Shown here: in pieces, positions 55,049-64,000 of the stretch
Layout of the letters: every line of letters begins with the position of its first letter
Numbering within the stretch: position 1 is the stretch's first letter
Source of the DNA: Podospora comata
Lineage: Eukaryota > Ascomycota > Sordariomycetes > Sordariales > Podosporaceae
Assembly: GCA_017354895.1 (NCBI GenBank)
Contig: CP071493.1
Coordinates: 2,976,001 to 3,040,000 of the forward strand
Direction: 5' to 3'
DNA: 64,000 nt
The notes under the pieces: generated by a model
What the model was told of the DNA's origin: nothing
The model's database searches: none
What the model saw: the letters and a program-made list of their open reading frames with translations, nothing else
Made by a program: the position numbers and the translations under genes

Positions 55049-56233
55049 GACAACCAGGTTGTGTGTGTTTTGCGGGAACTTTAGATGAAAGGAAGGGATC
55101 GCGTCGGGGCAGATGGGATGTCGGAGCACAGGTTGGGCGCCTGTGAGCGTTTGCGCAACAATAGGTAGTTGCGATGTGCAAATAGAGTTTGGGTCGATGG
55201 CGATGCGCAGAGGTTGCAAGGTGGGTTGGGTTGGGGTGGGCGACGGTGTAAAGGTGGCTGGGAAAGCGCCTACCTTCGATCGGCTTGTTGAGGGGGAGGG
55301 GGAGGTGCGGTGTGCTGTGGTGCGGTGCGGTGCGCGATGTTGTGGACAGGACCGATCCGGAGCGAGCGAGCAATGGGCAGTGAGAGCAATGAGAGCAATG
55401 TCAACAGCACAGGGCAGGCCGGTGGTGCCGGGTGAATGAATCACCTGGGCCGGTGATGGATGGGCTGGGGAGCAGAGGGCAGGTCCGGTCCGGAGTTGCT
55501 GGCGCGTGGGCGATGCTCGCGATTCAATGGCCGATGGTTCTCGTGGTTGTCGCAACACGGGATTGCTTCCTTGCAACTCGCAACGCAGGCAGCGGGAAGT
55601 TTGACACCGATCAAAATTTACGGGAATCGCGTCCGCCACCCTTGGTTGCCAGAAAAACACGGGCCCTCCCCCAGCCACGTGATTACGAACCAAGTGAGGA
55701 GAAATGCTGTGGCTGGTTACCTACCTTAGGAAAGCCTCCACGCCAAGCGCCAAGGAATGGGGAAAGCAAGCCGGAAAATGTGGCCCAGCAGCAGCAGCAA
55801 GCATTGTCGAGCTGTCCAGAGCTTCTCTCAGAGCTTTCCCTCTTTCACCTGTTTGGAACCCGGAACCATCAGAGCCAATTCCAGGTGAAATCATCACCTG
55901 TGACTCAGCTTGTGTCAATTCCACAGAGAGATTGAAATCATGTTATTTCGCCTGAGGCAAACAGACACTTGGTCACAGGCACCTCTGACATCTTGGGGGT
56001 TACGTCTGAATGAGAGGATATGAATTGCCGGAGTCATCCAAGAAAGCCGCGAGGGGTAATGTCACACACACTCATGGAACCGAGTAATACATTATTCCCA
56101 TCCCAGTCCAATGCCTAAATCCTACCAACCTAGGAAATAAACCATGGAAACATAAACAACGCCGGCGCTATGCACCACACCCATCAAACCCATTAAACAG
56201 GCCCTCCCATTTCCCAAACATGACAAACAATCC
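55049..56233. other. Intergenic region between BAH-PHD and ATG22 genes
   Basis: Upstream region of the BAH-PHD gene and 3' flank of ATG22, both on the minus strand. A frame continuous with BAH-PHD stays open to 55693 but is Thr/Pro/Ala-rich and unconvincing. GTGCG repeats occur near 55310-55335. Nothing else is supported. Confidence 0.45.
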
Positions 56234-58411
56234 TCAACGATCAGTCTCATACCCATCCAAAATCCCCCTCTGCCCCTCCCCCTCTCCCTCACTAGTATCA
56301 GTCTCACTCAACCCAACCTTGAACCCCTCAATCACCTCCGCCAGCTTCTTCCCCTCCCTCTTCCCCCTCTCCACCTTGATAAACCAAATCAACGGCGCCG
56401 GAAACCCAACCAGCGCAGCCAGGAACCAAAACGCCGGCCTAATCTCCCCGCTCGCATCAATGATGGCACCCACAATCGCCGGACCAAACACGCTCGAGCC
56501 CTTGTCGGTGATAGCATAGAGAGCATAAAACGCCGCCTCGGATCCGGGGGGGATCAGCTCCCCGTACAACGACCGGCAGTAACTGCTCAATCCCCCGAGA
56601 ACAACACCGTAGACGGCCGCGAGCGGGTACATCTCCCAGGGCTGCTGCAGTCCAAACACGCCCCAATTCTTGACAAACGGTAGGTAACCCAGTAAGCCAT
56701 AGATGGGGATGAGTTCAAAGAGGGCGATGCAAGCGAGGATGGTTTGGTGAGCCTGGAGGTTCAGTTTGCGGGAGATGAAGGACCACGAGAAGGCCCCGAT
56801 TACGCCGGTGGCGGTCGAGATGACGTTGATCATGCCGAGGGCCCACGGTTCCATGTGAAGTTGGGTTTTGGCGAACAGGATGGCGGTGGAAGAGGTGGTG
56901 GCAACGGCGTCAGAGAGGAGGAACCACCCGCCAAGGAAGAGCATGATGTCTACCAGCCGTCCAGCCAGCTTCATGGTACGCCAGAGAGACTTCCATGCGT
57001 CGATGGTGTAGGAGAAGAGGGCTCTGACACCGGTGTGGTTGGATGATGCTGGCAATGGTGGGCCAGGTCGTGGACGAAGCCACATGGCAGCCGGGACTGT
57101 GAAAATAGCCCACCATGCACCGATGACAAAGAGGACAATCCGTTGTGACCATGTCGTGTTCTTCATCTGAATCAGAATGAAGATGGCGACACACTGTAGG
57201 AACAACGCGGCCAGGTAACCCGTACCAATCCCCTTGGCTGAGATTTGGGATGACAGACCGAGCTCAGTCGAGGTGAGCTCCTCCCGGGTGCGCACTTTCG
57301 AAATAGGGGTCCCAAGCGATGTCTGCCTCGGTAGCAAAGCAGCAGTCGAATCAACCATGGCCCTCTCAGCATCCGTGTCGGCGGCAGACTCATCCTCCAC
57401 CTCATCGGCATCACTCTCATCCAGCGCGGCCACATGCTCAACTTCGGGGTGATGCCTAACAAGAAGTGGCAGAAACGAGTTCAGCAACACAAACGACGCC
57501 CCTAGGGAAGTATTCGAAATAATCGCCAGCAATGCGCCAAAAAGATAGAGGTCTTTAGACACGAAAATGTAAAGCATCACACTCCCGCTGCCAATCCAGC
57601 CAAACGCAAGAAGCAGCTTCTTCCGATAGTTGCCGTGGTCTGCCGCGCAGCTTATGCTGACCACCAGCAGCGCCTGCAGTAACACGCTGATGCTGAAGGT
57701 GTACATGGCGAAGCTCGCCGTGTTGATTTCCATGCCGAGCACGTAGACCACGCACTGTCCTCCATCTGCACTGTTCTTGTCGTTGCTTGGCCCACAAGGT
57801 GTTGTCCGATCGGATAACAAAACGCCATTTTCTCTTGCTAGGCTTTCGAGCAATATTGGGATGAATGATGCTGTGATATCGTTAGTTTTGTTATGTTCGC
57901 AACGACGCGCGCGCTGACCGGGGGATGAGATGGGCCAGGAGGGTTCTCATTCTCCACGATGGAGAACGACGTCAGCGTAGCAGGTGGATTGGTATCAACA
58001 TACCGATTCCTACAAAACAACAACAACAACAACAACATTGTCAGTCAAACTTGCATCACCCTCAAAAATCATCAGCAACTCACCACAGATAACATAAACC
58101 TCTGCCGCAAAAGCATAAGCATACCACCCAGCCAACTCCTTCTGGCTCGTCGGCCTCGTGTCCTCCCCCGGGTACCTCGGCGGCCGGTAACTGTGTGCAA
58201 ACAGGCTGCTCATGCTGCTCCGCCTGCTGTTGTCAACACTCATCAGATACTCCTCCCCAGAATGATCGCTTGACCTCTCGTCGTCGGCCTCGAAGGAAGA
58301 TGAATGCGATCGAAAAGACTTTTTGGACGCGTAGGATAATCGGGAGAAGAGGCGTGGTGCTGGTGGTGGACGCAGCAGCTGATGATGATCTGGGTTGTTA
58401 CGGGGAGCCAT
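56234..58411 (-). CDS. ATG22: Autophagy-related vacuolar transporter Atg22
   Basis: Three exons: 58411-58084, a 6-nt microexon 58009-58004 (GAATCG) and 57870-56234, giving 656 residues. The cytosolic N-terminus (1-85) is Ser/Arg-rich. The family starts with [19 protein letters not shown], and the microexon supplies G-I so that splicing restores [19 protein letters not shown]. An MFS-like array of about 12 membrane segments follows, with an acidic loop (about 250-275) and a charged tail. Atg22 exports amino acids from the vacuole after autophagic breakdown. Skipping the microexon keeps the frame but deletes two conserved residues. The start was chosen at M-A-P-R-N-N; the frame is open further upstream to 58558. 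Confidence 0.93.
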
Positions 58412-60530
58412 CGCTTCCCTAAAACGGCCACAACCCCATTTAAACGGGCAGCGGCGGCGGCCTTTCGGCAGGCAACGACGCACCAACCAACGGTTGGTTT
58501 TGGTTGTGTTCGCGGGAGGGGTGCGGTCACCTGTCACCCGATCAAAAGCTACAACCACAACCTGTTCCTGGTCGTGTCACCCAGGGGCTGCTAGGTTGTT
58601 TGAAATGATAGTTTGATCGGATTTTTGAGTGTGGGATAGGTCAAAAGAGATGGTTCTTTTGTTTTGTCCGACTGTTGGGCTCTGGATAATAATCTACTGA
58701 CCGTTACAACCACAGGGCAGTTGGGCGTTCGTTGGCCTGCGGCCCCTCCAAGTCAACCGTCTGCAATGGTACCCCAGCCGCAAACGGGAAGTAAAGCTTC
58801 AGGATCGATATTTCGGAAATGAATGAACCAAGGTAAACAACCGAAAAGTAGATGAACGAGCCGCTGCTGGATCAGAGATTACATCCTTCAGAGGCATGGC
58901 TGGCTGTTCGATATCTCTGCATATCCTTGTGGTGGTTCGTGCTGCTGTCGAGAGAAGAGAAGCAACCAAGATCACCCCACCGTGGGCAAGCCTCAACGAC
59001 TACCAACTCTAGTTTATATATCCTGCAGTCCCTCCCCTACCATTCCACCGGGGACTCACCACCATCTCCATGGTCCCCGGGTGAATGGGGTTTGGGTTTC
59101 TGGTTTTCCACCTTGCTTGTACGTACATATAACTACCCACACTAGCACACTACACTACGCACATCCGGGGAGCATAAGCGGATGGGCAGTGATGATCCCC
59201 CCGAGCTGCCCACATGGACCCCTCCCTTTTCACCACCGCCCAACCGAACTGGCACGCACACACACCTTGGGATGGATAGGTAACTTGATTTGAGCAATCT
59301 TGGTCTCCATTACCGGCGTTGCATCGGGCTGGTTATAGCTCGTACGATGTATACCCTCCTACCTTCACAATCGAAAGGATTCGACCACCTACTTCTGTAC
59401 GGAGTGTTTAGACAGAGCTATCCCCAGGTTGAGTTGCAGATGCGAGGTGCTGATCCCATGCTGGGTGGCCACCCTTGATGGGCTGAAAATTCACAGCTTG
59501 TTGAGGTGAGACATGTTCTTCACAAGCGGCCGTCTTCTTCTATGGTGTAGAGTGGAGTTCGGGATAGTGTTGGAGTGTGAATAAGGGTCCCTTTCAAGCT
59601 TGCTAGTCGCCAAGCCCGATGGGCACAGCGGGCATGACTCCATGAGGGGTAATGACGATGTGTTCCCGGATCCGATGCGACGGTCTTTGACTACACTATG
59701 CTTTTGACAAAACGGCGGTTAGGTATTCCCGGTTCTTGAAGAAGGACCGCTTCACCACATGATCGCAGTTGTCAAGGGACCTTCAACCAGGAGAATAAAT
59801 CCTTAAGGTGGTGACACGGCATGTGTGTGCAACTACCAAAGGCGTAGTACCGCGGTTTGCTTTCCTGGCTCCGATCTCGACATATACTGGTTTTGTTTCC
59901 CTTAACACCATGAACCTGGAAGTTATATCGGATGGTGTATGTATGCATTCTTGCGAGTGTTGTGTGAGTGGGACCTGCAAAATGCAGGTTCAATTCCCAC
60001 ATCAGGCAGCACATGGTTCCTGGGTTGGGTTACAAATTCAAACCAGTACCTCGTAGGCGATGGCCAAAAAGCAAGGCACAAAGCGCCCCAAAGCAGCCAA
60101 GAAGGAAGATTTAATATCAGAATGGCTCACCTGCTCACACCGGTCAAGGTGTGTGTGTGTGTGTGTGTGTGGGTTTCATTACTTAGGAGGAATCTCTTTT
60201 CTTGGTGAAGCTCCTCGTGATCAGTTTGATGGTGAGGTGATATGCGGTTCTTGCGGTGGTTGGAATCAGGACAAACAAGCAAAGCACACAAAAAAGAGCT
60301 AGAGATATTGCCAAAAGCTTGCCATTATAGTATACCTTGCGTCCCAACTCATATCCACCTCATTATCATAACTCATCTCTTTGATGTAAACCCCCATCCC
60401 CACCTCCTTCAAATAAAGCCGAAATTGCAAAACGTTCAACAAGTCGTGAACAAAATGTGGTATCAGTGCAGATTGACAGTAGAAAGCAAGAGAAAGAAAA
60501 ATTCCAGACAAACACTCCCACACCCTCTGT
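58412..60530. other. Intergenic region upstream of ATG22
   Basis: About 2.1 kb without a supported gene. It holds the ATG22 promoter (right of 58411), a perfect hairpin ACCTGCA-TGCAGGT near 59971-59987 and a (GT)n microsatellite at 60149-60171. Short ORFs conflict and show no family. Confidence 0.45.
60149..60171. repeat. (GT)n microsatellite
   Basis: An uninterrupted GT run of about 23 bp. Confidence 0.9.
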
Positions 60531-61220
60531 CTATTTCTTGAACACTCCCAAAATCTTCCTCTTCAGTCTGTCCGCCAAACCGACAGGGTTCGTCTCCCCG
60601 TCCACCACCTTCTTGGCGTGCTCCTTGGAGGCATCCTTGTACTCGTTACCAGCACCGCCGCGGCCAGTGTGGTAGTCCGTGTCCTGGGATGGACGAATGG
60701 CAGCCTCGGGAACCAAGTCCTTGTCGGCACGGACAGTCTGCTTCTTGCCAGTGTCGGCGATGTTGGCGGCGCCTTTGGAAATTCTCTAGTTAGCCCTTTT
60801 GTTCTGTTCGGGTCATCTTGTGTGTGGAGAAAGAAAGCCTTATCGTCCTGCCGAGCCTTGGCGTAGGCCCCGTGGGGGAGGCAGCAGGGGTGCTGGGTCG
60901 AGGTTGATAAGGCTAGCATGACACCACCTCGACCACCATCATCATCATCACCAGAGTGTTGTTTTGTCCCTTTGTTTGATTGTAGGGGGAGGAGACAAGT
61001 GGACAGCGATGTTGATGGCGTGGGTCATGGGCTATATCCTAGATGATGTATGGGACAAAAGAGGCCGAAGCTTACCTCCACGACCAGTGCTGAAAGCTCC
61101 ATCGCCATGGCTGCCCTCGGCGCCAACACGGACGACCTCTCCGTCGACGTACTTGGTGTCATCGGGGTTGATGTTGCCGGCGCCACCGCGGCCGTGGGAA
61201 ACTTCAGGAGGAGCGGCCAT
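60531..61220 (-). CDS. DUF3602 family small protein
   Basis: Two exons, 61220-61076 and 60772-60531 (intron GTAAGC...CCAAAG, about 303 nt), giving 128 residues. The hallmark G-R-G-G-A-G-N occurs in intact form twice (H-G-R-G-G-A-G-N-I near residue 9 and H-T-G-R-G-G-A-G-N-E-Y). A third copy, S-T-G-R-G-G-A-A-N-I, is formed across the splice junction. This repeat defines DUF3602, short hydrophilic fungal proteins of unknown role, often stress- or spore-expressed. The C-terminus is a basic helix (L-A-D-R-L-K-R-K-I-L-G-V-F-K-K). The intron is long for this window and could hide a further small exon, but the join as given keeps phase and motif. Confidence 0.88.
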
Positions 61221-62621
61221 TTTTTGTTAGGTGTAGTCGTTGACTCGCGGTATGTGGAACGACGAATATGTCTGGTAACCAGGTGGTGAGCTGATGTGTT
61301 TTTGGTGACAGCAACAAAAGCTGAAAAAAGAGGGAGAAAGGGAGGGTCGCAAGGGCGAGGAGATGGGATATGCGCCTTATAATGCACCCCAGCTGCACAC
61401 GCGCACACACACCACTCAGGTTGCTTTCGTCTCAAGGCGAACACCAAGGTAAGGTAAGTAGGCGGGTAGGGAGACCTAACGCAATAAGGGACGCCGAGCA
61501 CAGGCACTGCAGGACACTCGAACTCGATCAGGATTGGACAGATTTGGAAAAAGGCAGCGAAAAAATCATATCATAAGATGGCTGGTTACTGGCACCTTGG
61601 TTGTACCAACTGGCGGATAGAAATGATACGGATCATCACCTTTGGAGAGAGGGAGAGATAACACCATTGAAAAGCCAAGATCTGGAACGAAGACAGGACG
61701 GGAGCATCCCGGCTAGTTCCTGGAATGGCGAGCTAGGACAGAAGGGGAAGTATCGACCCCCACATGCTGATTTTGTGTAAGTCGTGATCATCTTTGTTAG
61801 GACTGCGAGCGGAAATGTCTGTATAAAATGACCAGTACTTCTTAGATATTGGTTGAAGAGCACAGGTCTCAGGAATAAGCTGTTATACAAACACCGAGAG
61901 CCGCAATATAATGCAATGCAATTGAATGCTTGAAGTTGGAGCAACAGTAAACGCACACCAAAAACATGTGCTCCTGCTTGGCAGAAAAGAATCGGCCCTA
62001 GCCTGATCAAGCATGCGCCACAAACAGTGGGGAGCCACAGCTTCACCCACAGGCTGACCACTCACAACTGCTCCCTCCCAACGACACACCTAACCACATT
62101 ACGTACCAGGTTCAGCCAAAGTCGCAGCTTTCCACTCACCCATTTCCGACAGAAGAAGCTCAAAGATATGGAGATCTTCCTTCTGCATGGTTGTATCGCG
62201 CTGCATGTCAAAGTGCGGGAATGCGCCTTGTCGTGATTTAAGCTCGGCAAGGTGGAGACAGCATCTCTAAGCATGAAAAGATTCACTGGCAACATTCAGT
62301 TTGATGTCTACAACATGAGAGGATATGTTTCTTTATATACCTATGTGTTCCTTATCTCATTCTACCCAACCAAACTCGCTATTCAGCTCCCCAAACCTCC
62401 AGCCACGGGGTATTTCCCTTCTCCAAGAACGCCCCAGGCAATGACGTATCCAAATGGTCCAAAGATAAGATAAGAGCTTCCCATCTCAAATCTTTATGCT
62501 GATTGGTGGGCGGGGGTTTTCACATCCCCCCTTGTTCCTCGACCGACACTTAGACGCTCGTCGCACGGACCACATCAACTTCACATGCCACCATCACCAC
62601 TTCACCTCTCATCAGCTACTC
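61221..62621. other. Intergenic region between DUF3602 and RBR ligase genes
   Basis: About 1.4 kb; no coding frame is supported. The left side is the DUF3602 promoter, the right side the 3' flank of the RBR gene. Confidence 0.45.
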
Positions 62622-63944
62622 TCATCCCCCCTCTAAAATAACAACCTCCCTCTCCCTCTCCTCCATCTCCCTCAACATTCTTCCCCTCTCCTCCCAAACC
62701 AACCTCCCCCACTCTGCCTCCATAACTTGCCTCCGTCTCAGCTCCCTAGCCTCTTGTCCTAGTTCCTGCTCAAGTTTTTCCCTCTCCCTCATTAATTCCC
62801 TCTCCTTTCCCCCCTTTTCCACAATTTGCTCCAGTTTTAACATCCCCATCTCTCTGTTTTGTGTTGATCTCATTTTTTGGCTTAGGGTGACGTATCCAGT
62901 CTCGAGTTTCCTCTCCTCTGGTGATTTCCCTGCGTCTGGGATAGAGTCAGAGGGAAATTCCCCTACTTTGAGAGAAAACTCCCTTTCGATGCCTTCGTGT
63001 TTCTTTTGAAGGGAGGCAACACCTGCAATGTGGGAGTTTTGCATGCGGGCGAGGGCGGTGGATTGGTTTAGATTCAAGCTGCGGCGGCGAAGGGCATGGG
63101 ACTTGACGAGCTGGGATGTTTCGCGGGAGTGAGATGTGATTAAAATGTCAGATTGGTGGTCCGTTATCGAGGTCATGATAAAGGTGAGAAGGGAGGAGTG
63201 CTCAGATATTTGGGTCAGTCTCGCGAGTGTTGATTCATCAGCTGGGGTGGTGGTGGGTTGTGAAGCTTGGCTGCTGCTGCTGGCAGGTTCGCTCTGTTGT
63301 TGCTGTTGTTTCTCATGCCGGCGCGCGGCGGCTTTTGATTTCATCACGTCTACCTGTCTGTCTGTGCAGAAGCAAGTCTTCCACCTGGCGCCGCAGACGT
63401 AGCAGAACTGGCCGCCGCAGGGGCAGGTCATGTGTCTACATCCGGACACGTGCTCTACGACGCGTTTGCAGCGGTGGCATTTTTGCCAGCCGGACTCTTG
63501 GATGAAGGCTTTGGTGCGGAGGTAGTCTGGGTCTTGGGGGCAGTATTCGGTTTTTTTGTGGGCTTTTTGGTGGCAGGTGGGACACATTTTGTGGCCTTTG
63601 GTGCACTTGAGGTAGGGGGTGGTGGTGGTGCCTGTTTGGGGGGTGATGATGGTGGTTTTGTCGTGCCATCGGCTGCAGTCGGGGATGGGGCAGTAGATTC
63701 TGTCGGTGGTTGCGTATTCGGTAGATTTTTCGTTGTAGAGTTTTCGGGTTGATCGTGAGGTGTACTTTGTGATGGTGCGGCAGGGGATGGGGTTGAGGCA
63801 GCATTTTGGGGGGAATTGGGCTTCGGTTTGGAGGCCGGTGAGGACGAGCTGCTCGAAGCAGGGTTTGCAGTAGGTGTGGTTGCATATGGCGGCTTTTATC
63901 GAGTCGGCTCTTTTAGTGGGTTCGAGACAGGCGGTGCATTCTCT
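62622..63944 (-). CDS. RBR-type E3 ubiquitin ligase, 3' portion
   Basis: This exon runs from an acceptor (TTACCCAG) near 63944 to a stop at 62622; earlier exons lie beyond the window. RING1 begins E-C-T-A-C-L-E and continues C-N-H-T-Y-C-K-P-C-F. The IBR contains C-P-I-P-D-C-S-R-W-H and C-T-K-G-H-K-M-C-P-T-C-H. RING2 is C-H-R-C-K-R-V-V-E-H-V-S-G-C-R-H-M-T-C-P-C-G-G, whose Cys in S-G-C-R-H is the expected catalytic thioester cysteine by analogy with parkin Cys431 and HOIP Cys885. It ends F-C-Y-V-C-G. The C-terminal half is a Gln/Ser linker followed by a long Glu/Arg coiled coil. RBR ligases carry ubiquitin on their own cysteine before passing it to substrate. Target unknown. This is the common fungal RING1-IBR-RING2 arrangement. 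Confidence 0.9.
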   Translation of the reverse strand, partial: RECTACLEPTKRADSIKAAICNHTYCKPCFEQLVLTGLQTEAQFPPKCCLNPIPCRTITKYTSRSTRKLYNEKSTEYATTDRIYCPIPDCSRWHDKTTIITPQTGTTTTPYLKCTKGHKMCPTCHQKAHKKTEYCPQDPDYLRTKAFIQESGWQKCHRCKRVVEHVSGCRHMTCPCGGQFCYVCGARWKTCFCTDRQVDVMKSKAAARRHEKQQQQQSEPASSSSQASQPTTTPADESTLARLTQISEHSSLLTFIMTSITDHQSDILITSHSRETSQLVKSHALRRRSLNLNQSTALARMQNSHIAGVASLQKKHEGIEREFSLKVGEFPSDSIPDAGKSPEERKLETGYVTLSQKMRSTQNREMGMLKLEQIVEKGGKERELMREREKLEQELGQEARELRRRQVMEAEWGRLVWEERGRMLREMEEREREVVILEGG

Positions 63945-64000
63945 GGGTAAGAAAGTTAGTCGAGAGGAGGGAGGTTGGGTGGGAAGGGTAGGTATGGGGC

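Noticed and set aside
55049-55693. In-frame upstream extension of the BAH-PHD protein by 215 codons
   Set aside because: Thr/Pro/Ala-rich, no domain, and M-A-S-S-A-R-K-R at 55048 is the natural start; openness is probably chance in GC-rich DNA.
59960-60020. Possible tRNA around GGTTCAATTCCC
   Set aside because: The T-arm stem does not pair and no acceptor or anticodon arm can be built; only a small hairpin is present.
1-64000. Transposons, viral genes, CRISPR, secondary-metabolite cluster
   Set aside because: No transposase, reverse transcriptase, integrase, capsid, PKS, NRPS or terpene cyclase motifs, no terminal repeats, and no long AT-rich RIP-like stretches were found.

Overview
This is eukaryotic nuclear DNA from a filamentous ascomycete (Pezizomycotina), most likely a Sordariomycete of the Sordariales type. 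The genes are split by short introns (about 50-80 nt) with GTAAGT/GTATGT/GTACGT-like donors and CAG/TAG acceptors. Intergenic regions are long and pyrimidine-rich, many simple-sequence tracts are present, and several proteins match families typical of this group. Species cannot be fixed from the sequence alone. I saw no transposon, virus, CRISPR array, rRNA gene or secondary-metabolite cluster.

Layout. 1-2.3 kb: gene-free, with a 15-bp pyrimidine minisatellite. 2.4-3.2 kb: Ser-rich conserved protein with repeated R-R-x-S sites. 3.2-8.2 kb: a 5-kb gene desert. 8.2-19.3 kb: BTB-domain protein, PXR1 G-patch ribosome-biogenesis factor, a coiled-coil protein, COX17 copper chaperone and TEL2. 19.8-25.3 kb: UBA3 (neddylation E1), RPAC1/RPC40 (RNA polymerase I and III) and the 49-kDa subunit of complex I. 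25.7-29.4 kb: a Cys/His-rich orphan gene bracketed by two degenerate 21-bp-period repeat tracts. 30.8-33.5 kb: COQ6 (ubiquinone synthesis) and a DUF7053-like protein. 34.6-44.8 kb: STE20/GCK-type kinase, SUA5 (tRNA t6A), coatomer zeta, MCM4 (its promoter carries two MluI cell-cycle boxes) and an eisosome PIL1/LSP1-like protein. 45.9-48.9 kb: a small His-rich protein, tRNA-Val(AAC) and OST1. 49.4-51.9 kb: a fast-evolving repeat-rich locus with in-frame TAG codons. 52.5-55.0 kb: a BAH-PHD chromatin reader whose reading frame continues past two TAG codons. 56.2-58.4 kb: ATG22 with a 6-nt microexon. 60.5-61.2 kb: DUF3602 protein. 62.6-64 kb: 3' part of an RBR E3 ubiquitin ligase cut by the window edge.

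Most genes are housekeeping and not functionally linked as a cluster. Several are arranged head-to-head and may share promoters: PXR1/coiled-coil, TEL2/UBA3, RPAC1/complex I 49 kDa, COQ6/DUF7053, coatomer zeta/MCM4 and OST1/repeat-rich locus. Three genes serve mitochondrial respiration (COX17, the 49-kDa subunit, COQ6); two of their promoters show CCAAT boxes.

The most unusual observations are two loci whose reading frames run on through in-frame UAG codons. These are candidates for the sexual-stage A-to-I mRNA editing known in Sordariomycetes, or alternatively for unannotated introns or gene decay. The phased 21-bp repeat tracts, the probable homopolymer frameshift in TEL2 and the ATG22 microexon also deserve a second look. 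Exon boundaries were worked out by hand from splice signals, reading-frame phase and family knowledge.
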